64,000 bases of DNA, taken from the NCBI GenBank assembly GCA_022559985.1, contig JAFJTR010000049.1, positions 175,980 through 239,979 of the forward strand. The letters run 5' to 3'. Below the pieces are notes generated by a model. It made no database searches and was not told the origin of the DNA. It saw nothing but the letters and a program-made list of their open reading frames with translations. The DNA is from Parastagonospora avenae f. sp. tritici 18332-5. Taxonomy: Eukaryota > Ascomycota > Dothideomycetes > Pleosporales > Phaeosphaeriaceae. Below are positions 21,610 to 31,313 of this stretch, in pieces (the first letter of the stretch is position 1; each line of letters starts with the position of its first letter). The position numbers were made by a program, and so were the translations under genes.

Positions 21610-23124
21610 ATGACGGAATCAGTTACGGCGGATTTCAGTGCGATGGACCTGGGGACGGAGACTGAGGCGACCAGTGTAGCAGACAGCACTGTCAACCTTG
21701 AGATCACCATTCAGAACCTCATTGATCGGTGCACAACCCTGCACGAAGAAGTCGAGACCTACGTGACAGCCGTCATTGCCAAACAAAAACACACCAAGGC
21801 ACAGCACTCCGTCGAATACCGTAATCTTCGTACCGACTTTAGAAATGAACTTGCCTTTCTCAGAAAAATCGCTGGTCAAAACATGGACGAGGAAAAGGCG
21901 CGGCACTTCATCGTCTCCTCCAACCTACTCTACTACGAAGCACTGTGGGGGGCGGCAAAACGTTCTCAAGGTCTGCAAGCATTTCGGAAATACTTTTACT
22001 GGGACAAGAAGGCTCGGAATACCACCAAAGGAAAAGGCGGCGCGTCAAAAGGCAAGACGAATGCACTGGCTGATATTGTTGCCGACGAAGGCGGAGAGTG
22101 GCTGCGTGTTTCAACTCTTTCCGAAAAGCGATTACTTTTTGATTTGGCAAAACTTGGGTGGATGAACGATTCCGATTCCGACGAAGAAATGCCAGATGCT
22201 CCACCCGCTCTCCAAGATGACGAAGAAGATGACGAGGATCAAGTTGATATTGTCAGAAATGCTCGCCAGCTTGCAAGGGCCGCCAAGGCAAATCCCATTC
22301 GGGGACGGCCGCCAAAAGTCCACTTTGTTCTCACGCGCATTGTTGCTGGCAAGACAAAGGAGATCGATAGCATACTGCACAAGATTCGCGCAACAGGTGC
22401 AAGCGTCCAGTGCGCGAATGATATTCCACCAGCGCCACCGTTGGAGGAGGTGTTGCAGCAACTACTCATCGATCGGTCGCGTGCCATGTCACACACCCTA
22501 AACATCGACTGCACCATTCTTCTCGCGCTCATATCCGACATCTCGCATCAGGAATGCCCCATACTGGACTGGTACCCTGGCGAAGTCCGCGCGCAGATCC
22601 AAGAAGAGGCAGAAGAAAAATTGCTGCCGACGCATTTGTACCCAGCTATTTCGTCGCACCCGATGGTGACTACGCAGGAGGCCGTGGATCAGATGAACCT
22701 AATCGTACAAACACTTGCAACAGACGCTGAGAAATTTCGCGCGGACTTGCTCCTTGCGCAAGGTGAGCATGTCAACACCTCTCAAGAAGAGCTGGTAGCC
22801 GAGTGGGCAAAACTATCGAATCACGCTACGCCCGAGCAGTTCCAGCTGCCAATTCGTGTCGTAAAAAGCGAAATAGATGCCATCGTATCCCGGCTCCCTG
22901 CTGTAGCGACAAGGCTTTCGGATGAGCTGGGCGCACTGAATCGAGCCATCTTCCTTTATGGCTGGGCAGAGGGCCTCACGACACTGAGTGCCAATCGTGG
23001 TCGAGCACGACAGATTGAGACGGTTCTGAATGAACATGGGCTTGAAGAGGGCGAGGATGGGCCGCATATTTGGTTGTGTGGAGAGAGCAGGAGTTTGATT
23101 GCTAAACATGGGCGGAGAAGATGA
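21610..23124 (+). CDS. DUF1308-family protein, conserved eukaryotic, function unknown
   Basis: Single exon, 504 residues. The N-terminal half is helical (LIDRCTTLHEEVETYVTAVI, then a SNLLYYEALWGAAKRSQGLQ AFRKYFYWD block). A central acidic linker (NDSDSDEEMPDAPPALQDDE) follows. The C-terminal half has HFVLTRIVAGKTKEIDSIL, LNIDCTILLALISDISH, SSHPMVTTQEAVDQMNLIVQ, TLATDAEKFRADLLL and LNRAIFLYGWAEGLTTLSAN. The last blocks are characteristic of DUF1308 (C7orf25-like, with a PIN-like fold proposed). An Asp in LNIDCTILLALISD lies where a PIN nuclease acidic residue would be. Biochemical role unknown. Confidence 0.75.
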   Translation: MTESVTADFSAMDLGTETEATSVADSTVNLEITIQNLIDRCTTLHEEVETYVTAVIAKQKHTKAQHSVEYRNLRTDFRNELAFLRKIAGQNMDEEKARHFIVSSNLLYYEALWGAAKRSQGLQAFRKYFYWDKKARNTTKGKGGASKGKTNALADIVADEGGEWLRVSTLSEKRLLFDLAKLGWMNDSDSDEEMPDAPPALQDDEEDDEDQVDIVRNARQLARAAKANPIRGRPPKVHFVLTRIVAGKTKEIDSILHKIRATGASVQCANDIPPAPPLEEVLQQLLIDRSRAMSHTLNIDCTILLALISDISHQECPILDWYPGEVRAQIQEEAEEKLLPTHLYPAISSHPMVTTQEAVDQMNLIVQTLATDAEKFRADLLLAQGEHVNTSQEELVAEWAKLSNHATPEQFQLPIRVVKSEIDAIVSRLPAVATRLSDELGALNRAIFLYGWAEGLTTLSANRGRARQIETVLNEHGLEEGEDGPHIWLCGESRSLIAKHGRRR

Positions 23125-23374
23125 AGGAGCCGCATTTACATCTGCATCATGCGTTTGGAACATACGAAATACAATACGCGCACTGAACCGTGACGTTCGG
23201 TCTGAACATGTCTCACATTCGCTCTCACCACTCACATTGTGCAAAATCGTGACCTTCGATCCCGAGACCCCAACAATTGCTTTGTTCTCCCTTTGTCTCA
23301 TTCTTCAACCCATACTATCACACCTCTTTTCTGATTCCAGCACACATTCTCAAAACAGTAATTCATCTCCCATC

Positions 23375-23845
23375 ATGGCACCCCTTCTTCCCTGGGTCGA
23401 AGACATGGGCATGCACTTGCCCCTCCACCAAAAACTTTTCGACCGCTCATACACCCACCACAGACGCGTCACCGGCCCAATCGCCCGTCGAACCCGCTCA
23501 CGCACCCTCAAAGCCCCACCAAACACACCCCAGCCAGCACCTGAAGCCCGTCCCGCCCGATCCGGCCGCTTCAAGCCAAATCCCAAATTCCACTCCGCCA
23601 CCGCCCTCAAAAAAGCCTCTCAAAAACTCCACACCACCCGCCTCAAACTTGCGCGCTCAATCGACTCCGAGCGCGACGATTCTGGACGCTTGAAGCCCTC
23701 CCTGCGCGAGAAATACCACCAACTCGGCCTTGAAGGCGCCTTATCCCAACTCTCCCTGACCCTCGGCCAGCATCATGAGACAGCGAAGCGCGAATGCATT
23801 GAAAAGCGCATCTCCACCGGTATCCCACGCCTCTCTCTCAAGTAG
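23375..23845 (+). CDS. Basic protein of unknown function, 156 residues
   Basis: MAPLLPWVEDMGMHLPLHQK, then a long Arg/Pro-rich low-complexity stretch and a C-terminal helical part (LREKYHQLGLEGALSQLSLT LGQHHETAKRECIEKRIS). An ATG-less open frame extends further upstream, but this Met is the natural start after a CT-rich leader ending ATCATC. Very basic (predicted pI high), possibly nuclear or nucleic-acid binding. Immediately after the stop, another frame (about 23,850-24,061) is open and encodes an acidic block (see findings), so the annotated C-terminus may be a truncated form. Confidence 0.45.
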   Translation: MAPLLPWVEDMGMHLPLHQKLFDRSYTHHRRVTGPIARRTRSRTLKAPPNTPQPAPEARPARSGRFKPNPKFHSATALKKASQKLHTTRLKLARSIDSERDDSGRLKPSLREKYHQLGLEGALSQLSLTLGQHHETAKRECIEKRISTGIPRLSLK

Positions 23846-24237
23846 ACTAGATCTGGAGCGAGGATGTATTAGATGAGGAGTTTGGCTTGCTTGGTGGGGA
23901 AGAGAGGGGGGATGAGGAAGTGGGCTTACAGGCAGAATTGGGTGTTGAGGAGTATTTTTCGGGCGTGGGGAGGTGTGCTGAGGATATTTTGGATGGGTAT
24001 TATGTGGGTAGGGTTTGGAGGGGGTTGAAAGATTTGGAAAGAGTGAGGTTTGAGGGGTGAGATTGCGGGGCTAAGGGGGTTGTTATGGATCAGAGATGTG
24101 TGGAAATTGTTGAGGGGGTGAGGAGGGGGATGGGAGGAGTTATAGAGAGAGAGAGAGTTTTGTGTTGATGTAGACGCCAGCTATGATCGACGCAATGCAT
24201 ATGTTGAACCAGAATTGGGAAGTAGCCGTCTGCCGAT
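23846..24237. other. C-poor, G-rich tract with open frame and GA microsatellite
   Basis: About 390 bp almost lacking C on the plus strand. It holds a 70-codon open frame in a different frame from the preceding gene, ending with TGA at about 24,060, and a short (GA)n run at about 24,145-24,160. The last 60 bp are the left flank of the hAT insertion. Confidence 0.5.
24230..24237. repeat. 8-bp target-site duplication, left copy
   Basis: CTGCCGAT directly before the left inverted repeat; identical to 25947-25954 directly after the right one. Confidence 0.9.
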
Positions 24238-25946
24238 CAGTGAGTGACATGGATGGGTACCCAACCCACCTGGAATATCTCCATGGAGCCCATAACGATA
24301 CCTATGTAGCAGAGCTAGCAAAGCAGTACAACTTTGATCCAGAGGAGCGGCGACTGCACTGTATTAGCCACATCCTTAACCTTGTCGTATTTGTTTCCGT
24401 ACAGCAGCTCCTGTGCAACAAGTTCCGCGGCGAGATTGCTAACGTTAAGGACCTAGCTAAGCAAGCAGCACTATAGCGAGCCTAAGGACTAATTAGAATA
24501 ATTGCACAGATTGTTCAATGGGTAAACAAGTCTCCTAGTTAAGTTAAGCGGTTTAATAAGGCCTAACATCGCCTCTAGATAAAGGCAAACGATAGGTTAG
24601 ACTAACCACGTCGTCAGTTTAAACTGTTAAGACTGGAGTAGGATAATTGCACAAGGTAAGCAAGCTATACTCTTCTTTCTTTTTACTAGACAGTTATATT
24701 ATTGTTTTTTAACTATTCTTAAACTATTTACTAGGGATTATAAAAACACTTACTCACTCTCTACAGGTGGAACTTAACCTGCGATATGCTGTACCGTGCT
24801 AGGGAGCTCTGTAACGCCCTAGACGAGTTTCTTAAGGTTAAGTATTCTGAAAGCAGCACCAGCGGGGTCTTTTAGGCCGCGATTAAGTATGCCTAGGCTA
24901 AGGCCAATAAGTACTACACAAAGCTAGACAACTCACCAGTGTATACCGCTGTTCTTCTATTCGATCCGCGCAGCAAGCTTGGATACCTAAGCGCAAACTG
25001 GATAACTACTAAAGTCGACACGCAGTTAGAGAAGGTTCGACGCATGTGGGAGAGAGATTACCGGCCTTGCGCTACAACTCCTGTTTAGGTATCAAACTCG
25101 CCTTCCTCGTCTGAAGGAAGAGCACCACTTAGATCACTGGATCCTAATCAGCGCCTACGCTTGAATAGAAAGAGAAAGCACACTAACCTAGACGACGTTC
25201 TGAAAGAGAGCCGCAAGCTCAATCTCCCTCGCCAGGTTAGAGACGAGCTTACGCTATACCTTAACAGTAAGCTTAAGACAGACAACAACCTAATACCGCT
25301 CTAGTATTGGCTACGCGAGGCAGTAAGGTTAAGGTATCCTTCCCTCTTACGCTTTGCTATCGACGTGTACTCCTGTCCAGCTATAAGCTCTGAAGCGGAG
25401 CGTGCTTTCAGCATAGCAGGGTGCGTTAGAGGTGGCAAGAGACGCCGCCTTGACGAGGAGACATCTGAAGCGCTGCTGTGCCTTAATCACTAGGGCAACA
25501 GTAGCTTGGTGAGCGTTAGGGTGCACCAGAACGATGAGCTCCGTAGCACTGAAGTAGCAGAGTTTGAGGCGGAGGATGGGCCGTCGCCAGAACCAGAGTC
25601 AGATGATATGTGGTACGACGGGAGCAGTGAGTAGGCGTAGGCTAGCAGAGGTAATAGTACCAGACCTGCAGCCTAGCACTATCCTAAGCTGTAATAATAA
25701 TGAACTACTGGCGCTCTACTACTGAGCTATACAATCATAGCGTTGTCTGATAAGATAGCTAGCAATTAATGCATATGTATTCAATAACTTTTTATTACTT
25801 TGTGGTGTAGGTAAGAGAAAATCTAGTAGCCTGAGCAATCTAATATTAGACCTTACAATAAGCAGTGTAGGGCGACAGCAACACCAACCTTAATAGGCCT
25901 GGCAGCGACGATCTCAGCAGGGGGATTCCATCCATGTCACTCACTG
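24238..25946 (+). mobile_element. Internally deleted hAT-family DNA transposon, RIP-decayed
   Basis: Bounded by perfect 19-bp inverted repeats (CAGTGAGTGACATGGATGG at 24238-24256; its complement at 25928-25946) and by an 8-bp target duplication CTGCCGAT at 24230-24237 and 25947-25954. Eight-base duplication and a CAG-starting end are hAT traits. Inside, plus-strand frames match the middle of a hAT transposase (ERRLHCISHILNLVV) and, at about 25,340-25,500, the C-terminal dimerisation region (CPAISSEAERAFS followed by RGGKRRRLDEETSEALLCLNH). The BED finger and N-terminal catalytic portion are missing because the transposase sequence begins just inside the left repeat. Many TAG/TAA stops sit where CAG, CAA or TGG is expected. 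It cannot move on its own. Confidence 0.9.
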
Positions 25947-25954
25947 CTGCCGAT
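25947..25954. repeat. 8-bp target-site duplication, right copy
   Basis: CTGCCGAT directly after the right inverted repeat; lies 46 bp downstream of the stop codon of the Zn2Cys6 gene, so the insertion is in that gene's 3' flank. Confidence 0.9.
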
Positions 25955-26000
25955 GCTATGAGGAAGTATTCATTGCTCAACCTACAGCTTGATGTGCTTC

Positions 26001-28535
26001 TCAGCCGAGATCCCATGTCTCCGATATGTTGCCGAGCATCATCTCGTCGAAGCTGACGATCCGATCCATGCTTGTGAAATCTGGGTCTAGGAGAGACTGC
26101 GAGATTGCTAAGAGGCTGCCGTTATCAGAACCTCCATCACCGAGCCGACTAAGGTTCATGGGATCCCATGGCATATCGGCTTGATTGCTGAAGGCTAAAG
26201 TTGAAGGATTTGTTACCTCATCTCGTTGTAATGAACCGCCGTCATGTGCCTCCTGAACTGGAGCTTGCTCTCGTCTTGTGGAGCCTATCTCAGTTCTATT
26301 CTGTTCCAAACAGGAGGCCAGGTCGTTCGGCGAGACCCAATGTCTCACACGTTCCTTTTCAGCTAAAGCAACGGTCTCATAAAGAGGTTCTGAGCGGTCG
26401 ATGCGGTATGAATGGTCGAGGTTGCAGTTGGCATGTATCGTGCGTAGTCGTCCAGTGAATCTTGAAAATATCGAAGCAAGTCGTAGCTGGCCTGCTTCTC
26501 TGTGCGCTGCCCATCGAACGGCCATTGTGTCCAAGCTCTCCAACAAGAGCCAGAAGGCTGACGATAGCTGGGCTCCATGATGGCGCCATTGCACTTCCTT
26601 GTGTAAGAAATCAATCGCGGTTGATGAGGAGGAGGAGAGATGACTTACTGAGCAAAGTTCTTGCGCTGACAAAGGCAGTGAGGCCCAGCTGAGGCGCCAG
26701 AGCATATGGCGCGGGTCTTTGCTCTAGAAACTTGGTGATGATGGTACACACTTCTGTCGCAGCGCGAACGCAAATCTCAGCACTGTCTAGACTGGGCAGC
26801 TGGACCCAATGAAGGTTCTGATCGGGATAAGCGATGCGCTCGTGAAGTAGGATGAGACAAGTGTTGTGAGTAGCGTTCGCAGCAGTCATGGCAGGGTCCA
26901 TGACGCCAGGCAATACTCTGCGAGAGACTCCTGAGTCTCTCCATTGCTGCGGAAGGCGCATTTTCCATCTGCCGTTTGTGTTAGCAAGGACATGAGTCAA
27001 AGTGAATAACGTACGTGCCGCATAAGATAAGCATCCAGCTCTTTGAAACGAGTCAGCCACCGTGCAACATGATTGCTGTTACTATAATCTACTGGTTGCC
27101 GCAAAAAGTGTACCTCAATTGTGCCCATTGATTCGACGGTCTCAATGTAGAACGCCAGAGCCCCTATTCCAGATGAAGAAAAGTCTTCCTCCTCACCATC
27201 GCTTGAACTTTTAGATGAAGCTGCTTCACCAAACTCGGGAGACGACGCATGAATCAGGCGCAGATATGGTGTCGGTCGAGGCCGGTTGGTGCCCCAAAAG
27301 CTGGCGCAAGCGGGCAACCTCCGATGCACCCGTTCACGTGAAAGAGTTGTGACACATCCCAACAAAGCCATGCAAAGGCGGTCAAGCATGAGGTAGTTCC
27401 AGAACACTCTCTTTCTCTCCTCTTCGTCCATGAATTCTATTGGAGCAATGGGCCCGCGCGGTTGTCCGAAGACACCAGTATGACCTTTACGATGCGGTGT
27501 TTCTACAGCAAGCTGAAGCTGCTCAACACACCTCGCAGCCATTCCAAGCAGTGATGATGCTCTAAAAGCATTGTCATCAGCTAGCTCGGTATAGATTAGA
27601 ATCAAAAGTGCCTGTACGCTCTCGATAGAGACTTCTTCTGCCACCGAGGCCAATATTTCACGTCTGGCTCTTGACGTGTGTTCAACGTGGAAGTTGACAG
27701 ACGGCGCCACGCCGTCCCTTCTCGCAAACCGTAGTGACGATACAACCATGGCTTGGAAGATAAGTGGCGAGGGCTGATCCTTGGGTGCTATATGTAGCTG
27801 TTTTCGAACGCTCGGATCGTGGAGAATCGAGACCCAAGGATGAACAAATCGGAAGTGTGCATCAATAACGTCATCCCATAAAGACACGATCTCGTCGTGG
27901 GGACGAGTGCGGACTCCTCTCATTGGCATTGAGATCGCCCCAGTGGTATCGGGACCATGTGTACGCTGCCTCTTTCTATACACGACATCCTCATCGACGG
28001 GTTGCTGCAGGACATGCCTTTGCGTCGAAGCAATCGTAGACGCCAGCCCGCGAAGCTCCTCTGTCAGTGAAGACAATGCGCCGAGAACTGGCGCTGCATT
28101 TTGTTGTTGTACATCAGCAAAGATTTTTGCACCCGCGGATGATGCCGGGCTAAAGCTTGGATGCGAAGGTCCTTGGTCATGGTTGATAGAGAGTGCTCTT
28201 TCCACAACCTCTGTCCTACGCGATTAGCTTTTTTTATGGCAAGAAGGAACACAAAAGCACCAATGCGATGGGAGGTCTTACCAAGACGACGACTCAAACT
28301 TTCGACAGCACCAACCTTGAACCCCGGTTTCTTCTTTTCATATTCGTATACGCAAACAGTCGCTATGCCGATCAGTCAGCAGTTGTCTGGCGTGCGAAGG
28401 AAAGCGCGTACCGAATTTGTCGCAATTTGAACACGAAGGCTGCTCTCTCGTACATTTGAGCTTTCGTTTGCGGCAGCTTTCGCAAGATGGTATATTCGCG
28501 TCGACGGGAGTCTTGGACGATGTACGGTTCTCCAT
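26001..28535 (-). CDS. Zn2Cys6 (Gal4-type) fungal transcription factor with MHR domain
   Basis: Nuclear DNA-binding regulator. Exon 1 (28412-28535) and exon 2 (28282-28362) together give the zinc cluster CESCRKRKLKC, then C-SN-C, and the sixth Cys in ATVCVYEYEKKKPGF. Spacing is C-x2-C-x6-C-x6-C-x2-C-x6-C, exactly canonical, with the last Cys supplied only after the intron is removed. A linker (GAVESLSRRL) precedes the third exon (from 28210). The fungal-specific transcription factor middle homology region spans DEIVSLWDDVIDAHFRFVHP through EERKRVFWNYLMLDRLCMAL. Further introns near 27,000 and 26,640 lead to a C-terminus ending SETWDLG. Adjacent to a sugar permease and GH2 gene, which it may control. 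Confidence 0.88.
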
Positions 28536-28832
28536 GGGGAACTGCTGGAGAATGCGGGGCAGGTTTCGGCCGGGACCTCTCGCGTTATATTTTAAACCTT
28601 CATCGAGTCATGCAATAGCCGCGCCCAGCTGTGCCGAGTCGTACAATCTTTTGTACCATGATTTTACGTCGCAAACACGGAATTCGTAGGACGATAAGAT
28701 CGTATGGCATGTTATGACGTATGCACGAGCCCTATGTTCAAGAGATTGATTCGGAAATTTGGCTTCATACAGATGTATACTCCAGAGTCTTTGCTGTCTT
28801 CGCGCAAAGAATTCGCATATCTACTGAACTGT
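28536..28832. other. Intergenic: regulator promoter and permease 3' flank
   Basis: 297 bp, AT-rich. No gene seen. Confidence 0.5.
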
Positions 28833-30676
28833 CTACTTTTCCTGTTCCTGTTTCTGATGCTCCACTTCAGTGTTGTGTGCCGTCTTGGTAGACGCGAACC
28901 TCCAAGCTGGAATGCCTCGCTCATACAACTCATCTAGTTCAGCATAGGTTCGTCCTTTTGTTTCGGGGAAGAGCAGAATGCAAGGAATCAGATAGAGGGC
29001 AGTAGTGCCACCAAAGAAGAGACCGGTTTTTTGACCCCATCCTGCATTTTGGTTCGAAAGCATCAGCGGCACTGTATAGCTCTGTGGTAATAGTCAGTCC
29101 TGATGCAACATATTCATGGGCAACTAGTGTAACTTACGAATAGAATGCCCGTCAGGTATTGAATGGTCACTGCGATTGAAGTCGTTTTGGCACGAAGCTC
29201 GGGAGAAGATGTCTCGACGAGACTGATCCATCCTGTCTGGAGTTAGTGTCGGTTCGAAGAAGCTTGGTCTTGTGTAGCACTCACCAATCGGAGCCAGCGA
29301 GTTCGCATAGACAAACGCCCAAAGAGAGCAAAGAAACACTAAAGCAATGCCACCAGCAGGCGTTGGTGCCATGAAGCCAAGACCACCAACAAGGACGTTG
29401 ATGACGCACATGGCAGCGCCCCCGTAGATGAGCAAGGCTCTACGGCCAACTACATCGACAGTGTAGAAGGACGTCAAAATTCCAACGACCAAGACCATTT
29501 GCTTAATGAGGTTGCCAAGGAAAGGGTCTTTGACGCCCGCCAGTTGGAAGAAGTATACGGTGTACCCGAACATTAACGGAACACCACAAACGTTTTGAAA
29601 TGTGAAAGGAAGCGTGGCGACGATGCAACGCTTGAGATTGGTCTTGGTACGGAGTGCCGCCCATCCAGAAGATCCGGCAGCCTCTGCCAGCTCCTTGGAT
29701 CTCTTAGTTTCGTATGCGAGAACAGAATATTCGTGGTCGACGTCGTAGCCCTCGACATTGCCGACTAGCCGACGCAGCGCCTTTTTGCCTTCGTCGTGTC
29801 TTCCCTTGTTGCAGTACCACGCTACGCTTGTTAGTTTGAGCATTATCAAAGTTCACAAGTAACATACCTGGAGACTCTGGGAGTAGAAGCAGAGGAATCA
29901 GCCATAGGCCGGTGAACACGAATTCGGAATAGAACATCCGCCGGAATTGGAGCGGTTCGGTCTCTTCAAGGACTTTAAGACCGACTGCCAGGAAGACTTG
30001 GCCAAGCGCAAATGCCATGGAAAAGGCTGCCAAGAGAGCACCGCGAAACTGAGGCATCGCAATCTCAGACATAAACACCATACAAGATGTACCCATCAAG
30101 CCACCTGCAAAACCGGCAATGGTTCGAGCAATGAGGATCTCCCACCATGTTTTGGAGAAGCACTGAATGATGATGGACTGCTTTCGTTAGATGGGAACTC
30201 TCGCACCTGGAGCGGCCGACTTACTATGCCAATGAAGACTGTAATGCCCCACATGTTGAACTTGCGTCCATAGCGATCTGCGGTTGTTGGTGCAACAAGC
30301 TGAATGGCGATGCAAGTGACGAAGTAGAGCGCTCCCCAAAGTGCAATATGCGTGGCGTTGAGTGCCAGCTTGCCGGTGGCTGGGTCTTTGATGGTTCCGT
30401 ACTGGTTGATGAAGCCCTGGTTGGCAACAATGCTACCAATGACTGAATTGGCGTATCCTGCATATCTTGACAAATAAGTATGGGCGCGATTTGAACCATG
30501 AAAACAACTTACAGTCCGGCAACACATGCACCGAGTCCACCAAGATAGAGACGCCAGAACTTTCTGACACATTGCGCCCTGGTCAATGTCGCAAACGCAG
30601 AGACCGGAGGTGCGTCCTGGGCGATGCTCGAGTCCGTCTCCTCCATCTGGATGGGTGTATTCTTCTCATCCGTCAT
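28833..30676 (-). CDS. MFS sugar transporter, alpha-glucoside permease type
   Basis: Plasma-membrane proton/sugar symporter. Six exons with introns near 30,520, 30,200, 29,850, 29,250 and 29,090. Landmarks are ADRYGRKFNMWG (loop 2-3 motif), GLMGTSCMVFMSEIAMPQFRG, PESPAWYCNKGRHDEGKKAL, FTFQNVCGVPLMFGYTVYFF, DVVGRRALLIYGGAAMC and the C-terminal PETKGRTYAELDELYERGIP followed by AWRF. PESP and PETKG are the standard sugar-porter signatures, and the ELDELYERG ending is typical of the maltose/alpha-glucoside branch. I chose the Met before TDEKNTPIQ (30676); an in-frame Met lies 13 codons upstream. Divergent from the GH2 enzyme (637 bp apart), which suggests a shared substrate. Confidence 0.88.
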
Positions 30677-31313
30677 GGTGTCAAACTGCCCAAAGAGAGA
30701 AAATAGAGCATGCAATGGTCGCTCTGGAAGCGATGGGAAGATTCTTGTGTCGTGGTGAGGAGGCGTGGACTATAAGTTTCCAGGATACCTCATGCAGGAC
30801 ACCAATGTCATGCCACCCGGTTAATCCCGATCGGGGGCCTCCTTCTCCAATATTGTTTCGCTTCAGCACAATATCGAATATCGTGGTCAATCTACAGAGT
30901 CGGCATTTGAAGATTGAATCATGGCTTCCACAAATCGAAGGTCATGCGTGGTTCTACCCCAGACTCCGCACGAAATCTCCGCATTCCAAGGGCCTGGATG
31001 AAGCGCAGCCGATGTTTTGCCGACAATGTGGCCACCCCCTTTCCTGATGTGGCCGTTAGCTTCGGTCCTGCCGGCTCATGTCTCGCGCGACACTTCCTCC
31101 TCCGCTCCAAAACCAGTTATCACGACGTAAAAGCCTCGCATTACGAATCACGAACCGAGTTTTGGTAGTGGAGACTGAGTCGCGAGTGGAGTTCCGGCAT
31201 TTGCAGGCGGGCAACGCATGTACACGTGAGGATCGAAATTGCAATTGCTTTAGTACGCATCCTATCTTTTCTCACTCTCATATCTGCACCATCTTCATAA
31301 TAACATACCCATC
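30677..31313. promoter_or_regulatory. Divergent promoter region of permease and GH2 gene
   Basis: 637 bp. The CGG-N-CCG-type triplets bound by Zn2Cys6 proteins are present in several places (for example CCGG and CGG near 30,815-30,870), too short to call as operators. Inferred common control region. Confidence 0.4.

Noticed and set aside
24145..24160. GA repeat near the hAT left flank as part of the transposon
   Set aside because: It lies outside the 8-bp target duplication, so it belongs to the host sequence.
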